In this document: positions 42,105 through 53,326 of the stretch, in pieces
Layout: every line of letters begins with the position of its first letter
Position numbering within the stretch: the stretch's first letter is position 1
From: Teratosphaeria epicoccoides
Lineage: Eukaryota; Ascomycota; Dothideomycetes; Mycosphaerellales; Teratosphaeriaceae
Assembly: GCA_021401465.1 (NCBI GenBank)
Contig: JADDMT010000001.1
Coordinates: forward strand, 620,001 to 684,000
DNA length: 64,000 nucleotides
Direction of reading: 5' to 3'
Position numbers and translations under genes: made by a program
The notes under the pieces: generated by a model
What the model saw: only the letters and a program-made list of their open reading frames with translations
Told to the model about the DNA's origin: nothing
Database searches by the model: none

Positions 42105-43726
42105 TTGTTCACCTACTTGCGGATTTCATCTGCAGTCTTACTCCTTGCGATCTACCAAATTGCATGGAGCTACGCAAAGCTCAGAGACATTCCACGCCCC
42201 ATAATCGCCAAATTCACCAACCTGTGCAGACTTCTGGTCGTCTGGATTAGAGACTCCCACGAGACGTATCTTGCCTTGCACAAGCAGTATGGCGACATTG
42301 TGCGAATCGGGCCGAATGTGGTTGGTATCAGCAAGCCATATATGATCCAACAGATCTATGGAATTCAAAAAGGTTACGTTAAATCATACTTCTGCGCTGT
42401 ATAGCAGATCATCGTGAATGGCAGGAAGACACCATCGCTCGTATTCACGACAGATGAGGCTGTACATGCCAGGATGAGGCGGCCTGTTGCTCAGTCCCTT
42501 TCTTTGTCTACGCTGGTGGAATTCGAGCCGTTGATTGACTCCACAACGGCAGTATCTTTGAGCAGGCTGGACGAGCTCCATGCTACCACTGGTAGAGTCT
42601 GCGACCTGGTCCAGTGGTTGCAGTGGCATGCGTTTGACGTAATAGGAGAGCTGACGTTCTCAAGACGACCGGGTGAGGAGCACTACCAATAGTCCTATAC
42701 ATCCGGTCGACACAAGCGACCGTCTGACTGGTGCTGGCGTAGGATTCATGGAAAGAGCAGAAAAGACGTCGAGACTCGAAGGTATGAATGCCTGAGTGTC
42801 GGCAAACTTCGACCGATGTTCAGTACTCGGTCAGATGCCATGGCTGGATCATTGGACCTGCAAGAATGCTGTATATCTCAAACTCCTCGCAAGACCAGTC
42901 TCATCGCCAATCGTGGGCTTCGGCCAAAGACGGCTGCAGGCGAAGCTCAGAGGTGAATACGAACAGACTCAAGCCCAGATCAAGCTGCCCGACCCAGCAC
43001 TTCGAGCAAAGGTGCTACATGGCACTATACAAAGCAAGCCTGACTTTCTGTCCCGCTTCCTCACATTGCACAAAGAGCTGCCAGACATCGTGACCGATCG
43101 GCAAATGCTAGCCTATCTTTTCGCCAACATTGAAGCAGGCAGTGACACCATCGGCTCGACTGTACGAGCAATATTCTACTACCTGCTCAAGAACCCAGCA
43201 TGAGCTAGTGAGCGAGCTCGAAGCTGCTCGCTACGCCGGTATACTTTCAACGCCGTTGCCAACCTGGTCAGAATGTCAAGCCCTGCCATATCTGAACGCG
43301 GTCATCAAAGAAGCTTTCCGTCTAAACCCAGCTCTCGCGTTACCCCTATAACGCATAGCCCCAGCCACCTGCCTACAGATCGGCCTCCGTTTCTTGCCCA
43401 CAGGCGCAGTCGTCGGCATCAATCCATGGGTACTTCATCGCGATCGCCGTATCTTCGGATCAGATGCTGAAGAGTGGCGGCCGGGTCGGTGGCTCGACGC
43501 AGATGCTGAGAAGGTAAGGTATATAAAGCAGCATATGCTGGCGTTTGGTGCTGGCAAGAGGACTTGTCTAGGGAGAAAGGTGGCGATGCTGGAGTCGGGA
43601 AAGCCGGTGCCTGCGTTGTTGATGAGGTATGAGATGAGCTCTGAGGAGCCGGGCGGACAGTGGATAGTGGTGAATTCGTGGGTCCTGAGGCAGGAGGGGT
43701 TGGAGGTACTGCCTAGGCGACGGTGA
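42105..43726 (+). pseudogene. Cytochrome P450 pseudogene (pisatin demethylase-like type)
   Basis: All main P450 landmarks appear in order: an N-terminal hydrophobic anchor (FTYLRISSAVLLLAIYQIAW), HKQYGDIVRIGPNVVGIS, the C-helix region EAVHARMRRPVAQSLSLSTL, the I-helix LFANIEAGSDTIGSTVRAIF, the K-helix ExxR in VIKEAFRLNP, EEWRPGRWLD, and the heme-binding loop LAFGAGKRTCLGR with its Cys. The frame is broken by TAG 42402, TAG 42690, a one-base shift near 43200 (after LLKNPA, before ELVSELEAARYAG) and TAA 43349 just before RIAPAT. The stop at 42402 sits in line with the coding sequence on both sides, so it is not hidden by an obvious intron. No ATG precedes the anchor. The gene cannot make a functional enzyme. 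Confidence 0.85.
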
Positions 43727-43950
43727 TCTGAATACATCAGCTATAGCGGATATATGTGGCATGGTCATCTCTGAAAATGTCAACATCGTGACTTACACAT
43801 TGTAAAATGGATCCTTGGACTGCCCAAGAACAACCTCGCTATCACATGTAAATCAACCCCCGCAGTCCAGAATCCGGGGCAGCTGTAAGGACATCTCGAC
43901 CGCTTTTCTCACCTCATCGCAGTTCTCATCCTTCACAACCAACGGACATC

Positions 43951-45225
43951 ATGGATGTGAGAATAGGTCGTGGAAAAGTGCAAGACGTCGAAACGCTGAC
44001 AGCACCATAGCATTCTCGCAGCACTAGTGCCCTGCGCTCCTCATCGCGGTCTAGGCGATCCACAACCAACCTCTCCAATCTCCGCCTGGCACCTCTCTCC
44101 ACCAAGTTCGCGGAGTCGCCAGCGGAAGACACGTTTGCTTTCAAGAGCCCATACGAAGCCGACTCGGATGCTGCGTTTGCGAGAAATCACTCGTCATACC
44201 TACAAGGACGCTCTACGCCGTCAACACCTGGGATCTTGAGCCGTACCACAAGCCGGAGACAGTTCACTAGCGGCTTGAGCAGGCGAGGCTCTTTGTACGA
44301 TGAAGACGTACCAACACAGTGCGCTCCCCTTCCACGCAGCGATGCAGGCCAGGTGAGAGTGGACGTGGGTAGTGGGCAAATTCCTCGAGCGAAAAGCGAT
44401 GCCGCATTACTAGCTGCGCAACGTATGAATCGTCAGGTCAGGCAGAACAAGCAGAAGAGTGGAGGCAGCAGGACTGGTGCGAATACGCCCAGGGCGAAGA
44501 GCAAGGGCGGTTTCGATGAGGATTGGTTGAGTAGGACGCGGGCGTCGACGAATGCGCTGGTGCAGGAGGCTAAGGGGCAGTCGTGGCTTGCTGGGAGGGA
44601 TTCGGAGACGGGTTTGGTGGGCTTGGATTCGAGTGAGGATGACGAGGGCTATGAGGAAATGGCGGCGTTGAGTGCGAGTCAAGCAAGGTTGCGGGGTGCT
44701 GTGAGTCCGCCTGGGAGAAGTCTACGGAGTCCGGCGTGGGGCAGTAGGTATGGAAGCCGTGCGGGCAGTCGGTTGACGAGCCGGAGGGGTAGTATGGCTG
44801 GTTTGCGGACGCCGGGACTGCGTGAGGGGGAGGGGTACTTTGACCATGAGCCAGGGTTTCCGGCGACGTTGGAGCCGGATTTCGTGGATGAGGATGAGGA
44901 TGGGGTTGATGATGAGGGCGATGTGGGGAGGCTTACGGGGAATAGTTCGTTTGGGCTGGGTGGGATTGTGGATCGGTTGATGGGGTTTGGTTTGTTTAAC
45001 GTGGAGGAGGGGGTGGAGACGGATGATGAGGAGAGGGAAGGTGAGACGGAGGCAGAGAGGAAAGAGCGGGTGGAGGTTGAGAGGAAGAGGAGGAGGGAGG
45101 AGAGGGAGAGGCTGAGCGCAGCTCTGCCGCCTGCGCCTGTTGGTGGAGAGGATGGATCGGGCGAGGGCGGTTGGAGGGATGCGGCGTGGTTGTTCAGTGT
45201 GGCTACTCAAACTATGTTCACGTAG
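43951..45225 (+). CDS. DUF3984-type fungal protein with a 6-nt first coding exon
   Basis: The large frame (44011-45225) has no usable start: TAG precedes HSRSTSALRSSSRSRRSTTN. That TAG is an acceptor (CACCATAG), and 54 nt upstream lies ATGGAT followed by GTGAGA with a CTGAC branch site, so the first coding exon is only ATG GAT (43951-43956) and the intron is 43957-44010. The product is 406 aa. It is Ser/Arg-rich and disordered, with RRSTTNLSNLRLAPLSTKF near the start, many SPxR/SRxGS sites, and a conserved C-terminal part: GLGGIVDRLMGFGLFNVEE, a charged coiled coil, and GGWRDAAWLFSVATQTMF. This layout matches the DUF3984 family as I remember it. Function unknown. Confidence 0.7.
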
Positions 45226-45682
45226 AGCAGCATGTTGGAGTCTTTTGAGATTCATCTGAAGGCTTTCTTGTTCAGCACACGTTGGGGCCGTTTTTCTACG
45301 TGAATATCCTTACGAATGTAGCGACGCCCGTGACTGCTCGGCTTCAGGGAGAATGGGGGACAGGGTCCTGCATCACTCGCGAGTCCTTGATTGCTGTAGA
45401 TGTGTCAGTCGCGAGGATCGTGCGAACATGAGATGTAAGGTCCACGGAGCCGAAGACGGTGCGCTGCACCAGCGGTGAGAATTGCTTGGACCCGACATGC
45501 CCGAATTCCGTCAAAAATGGAGACGTGGGCCATCAAGCACGTGGTCACCACGACCTCTTTTAGATCTAGTATATATAAATTTGTGTAACCTTATTGTACT
45601 AGCCAATCACGAAGTGTCTACTCTCAATAGCTCAGGTAAGCTATTGGATCTCACTCAAACGATCCACAAGCATGACACTAAC
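45226..45682. other. AT-richer spacer
   Basis: About 460 bp after the DUF3984 gene. The stretch 45560-45640 is notably AT-rich for this window (a TATATATAAATTTGTG run). No gene. Confidence 0.4.
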
Positions 45683-45762
45683 TTCGTGATAGCTGGAAGA
45701 GCGCAAGACTGTAATGGGAAAGTTTCATCTTGAGGCCCGCGGTTCGATCCCGTAAGTCCGAA
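45683..45762 (+). tRNA. Degenerate tRNA-Tyr(GTA) with intron, probable tRNA pseudogene
   Basis: The anticodon arm reads CAAGA-CTGTAA, then an insert of about 12 nt, then TCTTG, which is how tRNA-Tyr genes of fungi look (GTA anticodon, intron after the base 3' of it). A B-box (GGTTCGATCC) follows, and AGTCCGA would be the 3' acceptor strand. But the D-arm is shortened (TAGCTGGAAGAGCG instead of a full loop), the T-stem ends CCGTA against CGCGG, and the 5' acceptor strand does not pair well. I think this is a decayed copy. A structure-aware scan would settle it. Confidence 0.5.
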
Positions 45763-46655
45763 TTCTTGAATATCGAAAATATATGTCCCTGACATTCTGA
45801 ATAGGCGTTGGGAGATAAAGTAGTATCCCTTATTTTTGACTGTTTTGGGGAGGAGATCCGGTGGTATGGGAGATCGAATGAGGGGCGGTATATCTTTTTG
45901 CCTGTGAATTTGTTTGTTATTCAACGTGCTTGTTCGGACTCGAGATTCAAGAGCACCTGCAGTTCTTGCTGCTGCTTCATTTTGGCTTTTCACTACAGTC
46001 GTTCGCTTCTAATCGATTGCGAAACACACGCGGGTCAATGTGCATCCGACCTGCCCGTCTGGAACCCTTATGCCCAATCCAATTGTTGTCCCGTACCTGC
46101 AAGCGCTGAACGACCTCCTGCCTTCGCTCTTCTATTGATCCTGTCTGGGCGGATTGTGTTGGGCGAGTACAGAACCGGGACGCCGCAGGCTGGGCTCGTT
46201 GACGGGAGTTCAGGCCCCACCACTGTCATGTACAGATCTTCCTTCGGGGCGCTGGAAGATCTATACATCCCCCGCGGCGCCGGCTATGCGGCCGGAAACA
46301 CCGACAAGCGCTGCTGCTATCGCTGTCTGAAACCTAACGTACTTCTATGCTAGTGGGTGTCACAACAGGCTGAGAAATAGGATATGCTTTCTGGGGGGGA
46401 GGAGAAGAGGACCGAGGTGTGTTGGACCCGGTGTCTCAATAATCAGGCACCCAAGTCGCCGATGACATTTGCTTTGAGTCGTTCTCCATCAAAAAGGTTA
46501 AAGGTTCCCCGTGCTCGTTCCGTGAGCGGCCGCGAAGGTCAGAATTCTAAATTTTTCTAGCAAAGAGGATACGCTACATACATCTTACAACCCAACCTCC
46601 CCCAACACCACCCCCATCTATCCAACCGCCTGACATCATCAATCCCCAACTCACT
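45763..46655. other. Intergenic region without recognisable gene
   Basis: About 890 bp. A 181-codon ORF (45808-46353) is cysteine-rich but has no signal peptide, motif or plausible codon pattern. Nothing called. Confidence 0.35.
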
Positions 46656-48673
46656 TCAAAGCTTCGCCCTCTCCTTCGCCCCCAACCGCTCATGCAACGC
46701 CTTCAATTCCACCAAACTCTCATTGACAAAATGCCTCAACCTCGCCCCATCCCGATTACACGTGACAATCGTAAACGCCAGACTCTCCTTCTTGATCGTA
46801 TACGCGCACCCATACCCCCCGTCCGTCACCTCCCCGAAGCCCCAACACGCGAACCTTTCGCTGGAAATTTGCGAAGTAGACAGCAGCCAGTTGGAGCTGG
46901 CGGAGAACATGGGGTCGTTGAAGAGGGCGGGGACGGGTTCGGAGGGTTGGAGGAGCTTTTTCAGGCCGAAGAGGTGCCGGTCGACGCCTTGGGCGTTGGC
47001 GGCGGCGGCGCCGTAGGCGAGGTGGGACTGCACGGCGGTGGTGAAAAGGGAGTGGGCTTGTTCGTCCTGGTGCGATGGTCGAGTGAGTGGGCAGTTTCAA
47101 TGGAAAAGGGAGGTTTGTTGGGACTTACGGAGACACTGGCGTCCTGCATGGCTTCACAGAAAGCTTTGCTCTGCGCGGATGCGGAGCGGATGACTTCTGT
47201 TCGTCCCAGCAGAAACTTCCGCGTTTGAGCGGATTCGTAGGTAGGGCAAGGCTTTCCGTGGAGCTTGTAGTGCGCCAGCTGCAGCACCATCTGCACCCAG
47301 GCGTCTGGGGAGCATTTGAATTTCTTGATCGAGTTGCTGCCGTAGCCCTGGAAGTCTAGTACCTGCATGTCGTGCTTGTCGATCAAGGCCTCAAAGTCCT
47401 GGCGTGCAGATGCGATGGATTGCTTGACCGAGTCGTTGAGCTGGAACTCCAATCGCTTTGGCGGTGGCATGCCAGTGGAGTTGGAAGTGCCCATGTCGAT
47501 CTTGTCGGCCTCGACGGCGGCGAGGACGAAGTCGTTCATCCGGAGGGTCGGTGTGCCGTCCATGGTCGAGTGCTCGCCGTTGTAGCCACTGGAGCCATTG
47601 TCGAAGACGACGAGTTCTTGCTTGTCGAAGAAGCGATTGCTGGCGCCCTTGCCTTCCCACGTCAACCATGAGCCTTCCTCCACCGTCACGGGCGATTCAC
47701 TGTCGAGGCAGAGGAGGATGACGGAGCTTTGAATTCTTTCGAGTGATTGCTTGTTCTGCGGCGAGAGGTGGATCAGGGCATCACGCGCGCGAGCCCACTT
47801 GTCGCGGTTGTCGCCTGTCAGTGCGCCGACCGGGAATGGGTCTAAGGTGGATGCCTCGGGGTCCTGCAATATCCGCTGGAGTTGGGTTTGGATTTCCTTC
47901 TCGCTCAATTCCGACCCATCAGGCTTCACCAGGTCGAATTCCCAGTACTTTCCATTGCGCAGGACCACGAGGTGGTTGTTCTTTGCCGCGTCGTACTTGA
48001 CCGCATAATCGCACTGAGTGCGGGGGATTCGGGTCGAGTTGAACAGATAGGGATAGGAGCTGGAGCAGAGCGGGCCCGCCTTGGTGGCTTCTGGTGCCAG
48101 CTGATCGCTCTCCACCATGCGGCGGAAGACCAGCATGCCCTTCAGCAAGGCCGAGGCCCTGGTGAGGTTGCTGCGCCTCTTGCGATCGTCTGCATGTTTG
48201 TAGAAGTAGTTGACGTACGGGATGATGGGTTCACGGTAGGCCATGTACGCAGCCTCATTCCACCACTCGCTGAGCCAGCTCTGCTTGGAGTGTGCGCGAT
48301 GTTGAAGTCGCTTCTGTAGCGTGTGGAAGATTGGTGCATCGGGACCGTTCAGGGCGGAGCGGACGGCCTTCTCCGTCGCCTTGTACGCGCCTTCTGAGGG
48401 CTGGAGGGGGATGGTGGACTGCAGCCATTTGGTGAGGGTATGCTCGAGGGGCGGGACGGGAAGGTGGGGGAGCTTCGGTTGCTCGGCGAACAGCTTCCCC
48501 TTCATGCCGTTGGTGGTTGTGGCGTTGCGGAACATGTCGTCGTGAGTGACGGCCATGGTGGAGATTGCTCGGTGGATGGTGGTGTTGGCGGGGGAGGAGG
48601 TGGTGGTGGTGGTGGTGAATGCGTGAGCGATGCGGTGAGGATGCCTGAGTGAGGGAGGCAAACTGATGAACAT
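46656..48673 (-). CDS. CAT2: Carnitine O-acetyltransferase, mitochondrial and peroxisomal
   Basis: Exon 1 is 48673-47129, exon 2 is 47066-46656, with a 62-nt intron (GTAAGT donor), phase 0; 651 aa. It transfers acetyl groups between CoA and carnitine so acetyl units can move between peroxisome, mitochondrion and cytosol. The catalytic His is in NGEHSTMDGTPT; other family blocks are WWNEAAYMAYREP, QCDYAVKYD-type substrate region, QGYGSNSIKKFKCSPDAWVQ and QGVDRHLFGLKKLL. The N-terminus (MFISLPPSLRHPHRIAHAFT) looks like a mitochondrial presequence, and the protein ends in AKL, a PTS1 peroxisome signal. Met40 (48556) could start a form without the presequence, as in yeast Cat2. Confidence 0.94.
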
Positions 48674-49188
48674 GTCTCACCAAAGGAAGCGGCGCATGGA
48701 AGAAGCGACTACATAGTGGTGTGTATAATGATGAGCAGCGTCGAGCTCTACCTGCTGTAGGTATGTACGTCCGCTGTGCCGAGGTATCGGCGGCTCTACG
48801 GATCTCGGCTCTACCAGATATCGCATCTTGGGCACGTGAGCTGAACATGTTAGTTACAGGATCATTACGGGCATTCATACCGATTGCAGGAAGAGAATAA
48901 CAATACATAGTAATAACAATCATAACAATCATAACAATCATAACAATCATAACAATCATAACAATCATAACAATCATAACAATCATAACAATCATAACAA
49001 TCATAACAATCATAACAATCATAACAATCATAACAATCATAATAATCATAATAATCATAATAATCATAATAATCGTAATCATCTTGAGCAAGGCAGGAAC
49101 AAAAAGTCCCCAAGGCGAGGATCTTGCCTGAACGGACATGGCCCCAGCTTCCACTGCATCATCACAATCTGTATAGAGAGGACCGACC
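48674..49188. promoter_or_regulatory. Divergent promoter of CAT2 and CCZ1 containing a minisatellite
   Basis: 515 bp between the two start codons. It is dominated by the 9-bp repeat at 48915-49076. No TATA box seen. Confidence 0.5.
48915..49076 (+). repeat. 9-bp minisatellite AACAATCAT
   Basis: By eye: 14 perfect tandem AACAATCAT units (48915-49040), then three AATAATCAT units and one AATAATCGT. The change from C to T in the fourth... third base position of the later units splits the array in two homogeneous blocks. It makes artificial long ORFs of Tyr-Asp-Cys repeats on the minus strand, which are not genes. Confidence 0.93.
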
Positions 49189-52100
49189 ATGAGCGCCTTC
49201 CCCATCGCCACGCCCCAAGTCACCCCCGCTCAGCTCGCCAGAGTCACCCCCGCCCGGCTCGCCTTCCTGGCCATCTACAACCCGTCGCTCGGCCCCACCG
49301 ACGACACCTTCCCCGAGCAATGCGTCTTCTGGTACTCCCGTGCGACATCCGAGGCGCGTGCCGCCGCGAAACGCGCGGGGAAGAGCGGTGGAGGGGCGGG
49401 TGAGGCAGCCGCGAGCGCGACGAGGGAGGACGAGCACGAGAAGCTGAGGCAGATTGGCTTGGCGCAGGGCATGCGTGACTTTGCCAGGTGAGCGCGGGCG
49501 GTCAGAATGCGGGGGGGAAGCTGCGTCCCACGTCCCGGGCAAGCGGTGACTGAGCAGGCAGACAGGACCTTCTCCGACGGTCGACCGCCAGACGCCATCG
49601 ACACGGAAAAGTCACGCGTCGTCTTGCACGAGCTGCAGCCTGGCTGGTGGATCTTGGCGGTGCGTGAGAATCGTGCCGGGCATGTATGTATTGACTGATC
49701 CCTCTCGGCTAATCTGGTCTAGTCGATCGATCTGACGCGCCTGCCGACTGCTGCTGCTGCCACACCGGACCCTCCCACCACCACCACCACCGCCACCACC
49801 GCCACCACTAAGAAAGCTGAACGAGCGGCAAAGGCCGAGCACAAGCCGACACATGAGTACAGCTCGCGGGAGGTCAGTCCCGCTCCGCTCCTCATCCAAC
49901 AACTCCTGCAAGCCCACCACATCTTCTCGCTGCACCATGGACCCTCACTGGACCACCTCTACGTGCGCCTGCCCAAGGACAAGTTTCGTCAAACCCTCGA
50001 CCGATTCTGGACTCGCTTCAGCCGAACCTGGGACGTCCTGCTGCACGGCAATCCCTCCGCCGACATCTTCACCGGTGTCAAAGTCGCCAGCGGTGGCGAG
50101 CTGGGCGTCGGTGTGGGTGAGGAAGAATGGGGGAGTGGCCAACGAGACGTCCTCGAAGACGTGGTGCGCCACACCGACGGCCTGCTCGATCTCGTCGTCT
50201 CGCGCTTTGGAGACCCGTCCGCATGCGAGACGTCCGACTACGCAGACCTACCCGACCGTGAAGCGTTGCCATGGATGGGCACTGCCAATCAGCCCATGGC
50301 ACCAGACGGCGTCGTCTTTGGCGGGGTTGGTGCCATCGCCCGGCCCAGTCTTCGCAATATCTCTTTGTGGATGCGCCAAATATATACGTATGGCGACTAT
50401 GCCTATGGCGTGCGCGACAATCCCCTTCGCGAGACACGGCGGCGAAGACGGCGCATTCCGCCTCGGGAACCCTCTGGAGAAGCATCACCGACATCATGCG
50501 ACCTCGATCCCAACGGCTTGAGGCAAAAGGTTCAGCAGCAGGAAGCGTCGAAGCAGACGGATGAGCCGGGGAACGAGCTCGATCCATCACTGCTCCCTCA
50601 CGACCCTCGCCCACAGATACACGGGAGGACCGCGTCTCAAGATCATGCCGCTGAAAGCGCTGAGCACACTCCCCCAATGGTGCACAATCCTCCCGGCATC
50701 CCACCACCGATTGTGCTGGCAGTCGACGAGGCGCTCGAAAATGCCACCAAAAGGGCAGACCGAGATGGCCGACAAGGAGACACATCCGAGGAGAGCTCCG
50801 ATTCGACCTGGGGCGTGCCAAACCAATACATCAAGTACCTCACCCTAGGACTGAGTGAGATTGGAAAGAGCAGAAGCGAGAGGCTGGCGCAACCTGCTGC
50901 GCGCCCTCCCGCCCCGAAGCAAGTGGCGAGTAATTCCAGTCAGGCCACCATCAAAGCTTTACGCAACAAGGATGATACAGGAGGAGCGCGAGGGAAGTCA
51001 CCGCTGCCAACGAACGAAGACCGGGCGCAGACCGACCCGAAATCTGCCGAAGTTGACATCAAAGCCAAGATCGCCATCCAGAAGCGGCAGGAAAATCGAG
51101 GCCACTTCGTGATTGGCCTGAAAGGCGACCTGGATGCTGTCCCTCACGGCGACGACCACGCCGCAGAGTCGCAGGACGCCGCCGATGCCACGGATGGCTC
51201 GGGAGGTGCCGGAGCCGAGGGCACCCGGACGGTCTTGCGAACTTTGCAGGTCGAGCTCTCACCGCAAGCCACGGCCACGTCAGCTCGTACCTCCGACGAT
51301 GAGCATGTCGCCGACACCTTGAATCGCACGGCTGATGAAGCCGAATCCGAGGACACGTCCCAGAACAAGTCCAAGCGTGTACGTGTGCTCGTGTACGTCC
51401 ATCGACCGTTCATGTACTGCTTCATCTTCGAGCAGCGGGCGGGCAATTTATCATACGCCAGGTTCTATCGAGAGTTGCACAGGAAACTTGTCACCATCCA
51501 TCGGCCCTTGTTGTCAAGCACGAACCAGGAAAAGGTGGCGCAATTGATCGAGGCCAGTCACGCCGAGGCCATTGGTGAAGACACAGACAAAGCAAGCGTG
51601 CAGAGCTTTGGCACGAATAGTCTCCCCTCGCGAGGAGCAGGCAGCCAGGCGAGTCATGACGCGAGACCGATCTTCGACCTCATCCACGATCCCAGGTCAC
51701 TCACGGTCCACTGCAGCGTACCGAACATCCCGGACCCCGGCACGCCGGCAGCAGAGGGGCTAGGCTTCAGCGTGGGTTATAGCAAGCGGAGACCTGCCGG
51801 CTGGAGCAGAGTCGAGGCGCTGAATGTGCACTCAGCCATCATCAACACGTTGACGAGCGTCCAAGGCAAGCCGTCCGAACTCGAGCGGACGAGCAAGACG
51901 AGCAGGGGTTGGTGGGTGGTGTGGATGAGGATGCCGCCTTCGAACGCGGTTGCCGAAGGTGGCAAGGGGGCAGACCTAGAGAGGGAGGGTTCGAACGCCA
52001 CTGTACACGGTAATTTCGTCGACGACACCGCTGCGAGGGCTTCCAATGTCACCAAGAGCATCGCCTCCAGTCTCCTGGAGCGCTCCGATGAGTCTCGCAC

Positions 52101-52383
52101 CGCGTTCCTGGTGCGTCGGGCTGCCGACTCCACGGCCCGCCACGCGAGTTCGAAGTCTGTGTCCGGTGCCCGGACTGCGAGTCAAGGCCTCTGGAGCTCG
52201 ACGTTATCGGCTTTTGGAGCGGGACCGAGCAGTGGTACGTTGGCAACGAATTCCGCCAGGAGGGGGGCGAGAGCTACTGCTGCCGGTGGTGCTCCTGCTG
52301 ATGATGAAGATGCGGTGTTGGGGAGTGGAATCGGGTTTGATGCGAGAAGGTATGTGGAGGGTCTGATGAGTCTGGGGCGGTGA
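49189..52383 (+). CDS. CCZ1: Vacuolar fusion protein Ccz1
   Basis: Three exons: 49189-49487, 49566-49659, 49723-52383 (introns 78 and 63 nt; phases 2 and 0), giving 1017 aa. The first longin domain is spread over all three exons: LARVTPARLAFLAIYNPSLG, CVFWYSRATSE, KLRQIGLAQGMRDFARTFSD, TEKSRVVLHELQPGWWILAS IDLTRL. Later blocks are LDHLYVRLPKDKFRQTLDRFW and, near 51380-51480, VRVLVYVHRPFMYCFIFEQR followed by SYARFYRELHRKLVTIHRPL. Long low-complexity inserts (a Thr run from ACC repeats at 49776-49806, and residues about 280-560) explain the large size. Ccz1 pairs with Mon1 as the exchange factor for the Rab GTPase Ypt7 in endosome-to-vacuole and autophagosome fusion. Confidence 0.88.
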
Positions 52384-53326
52384 GAGGGAGGGTGGGATGG
52401 TCGTCGGATGGAGGGGAAATTTTCTCTCAAGGCTACAATAATAAGAGCACTCAAGACTCCCCGCCTCACGTACACTTCACCCTCCGGATCTCAGACGTCA
52501 TCGTCGAGCGTAGCAGAGTTATCTACGTATCAGTATTGACGACAGTGTTAGATCGGGATGCTGTGGCGATCCTCAGCACAAGGCTCAAACAAGCTAGACC
52601 CTAGCTATGGATCTTGACTTTGTTGTGGCCTCTCCCACCGTTGAGGGCTGAAGCCTAACCGTCGGCGTGCAGAGCGAGACGCGCTGAGTCTGGTGTTTGC
52701 AGCCTGCCCAGTCGGCGCAATCAATCAGCCGATTGCACAACCATCATGCAACAGGGTCCGGATCTCTTATAATTCCACGCTGAAAATTCGCATCATTAAT
52801 CACGACCAGACTGTGCGACAGCGTAGCCAATCTAGGACTCCTTTGTTTTCCAATCTGTACACTATACATCAGCAAATTCCGGACGAGCAGACCAACTCGA
52901 CTCATTGCAGCACTTGACCAACGACAAGGGCTCGCGTCTATGCCCGGGACTTCGAGGGGGTTGCGGCAAGCTCCCATTGGGGACAAGAGGCCCGTCCGAT
53001 CAATCCTCCGCAGGGTGCTCAACGTGAGGTTGATGCTGACGCTGATGGCGACGGGGATGGCGATGGGCTCGATGATTCCGGGGCAGCATCGCCGCTTTAG
53101 ACGCATCATGATGATGGTGCTGGATTACTGCTTGCGCCAATGGCTTGAGGGGAATAAACAGTAGGATGCCTTGCGAACGTCTGACATTCTCACGCCTAGC
53201 CGCCTTTCCGTACTCCACCTCACTTGCTTATTATGATGACTTGATCTCTATGGACTGTTCTCAAGTTGACTATATACACCTCCACCACCCCCTGAAATCC
53301 ACGGATCTGAGCACCTAGTGCCATGC
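52384..53326. other. Intergenic region
   Basis: About 940 bp. A 74-codon ATG ORF at 52940-53164 (basic, one weak hydrophobic helix) is the only candidate and I do not trust it. No RNA or repeat recognised. Confidence 0.35.

Noticed and set aside
34687..43726. Secondary-metabolite gene cluster (oxygenase, P450, catalase, glucosidase)
   Set aside because: No PKS, NRPS, terpene or other core enzyme and two of the four genes are dead; grouping alone is not enough.
44722..45255. 177-codon antisense ORF over the DUF3984 gene
   Set aside because: Shadow of G-rich coding DNA; Pro/Leu/Thr-rich with no motif.
45808..46353. 181-codon cysteine-containing ORF
   Set aside because: No signal peptide, no motif, no splice or promoter support; codon pattern looks random.
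48915..49076. CRISPR-like repetition
   Set aside because: Units are 9 bp, directly tandem and without spacers; eukaryotic context. It is a minisatellite.
48255..49223. Minus-strand ORFs with long Tyr-Asp-Cys or Ile-Met-Val repeats
   Set aside because: They are translations of the 9-bp minisatellite joined to the antisense of CAT2; a multiple-of-three repeat without stops always gives such ORFs.
52940..53164. 74-codon ATG ORF with weak hydrophobic helix
   Set aside because: Short, Met- and Arg-rich by chance composition, no family or context support.
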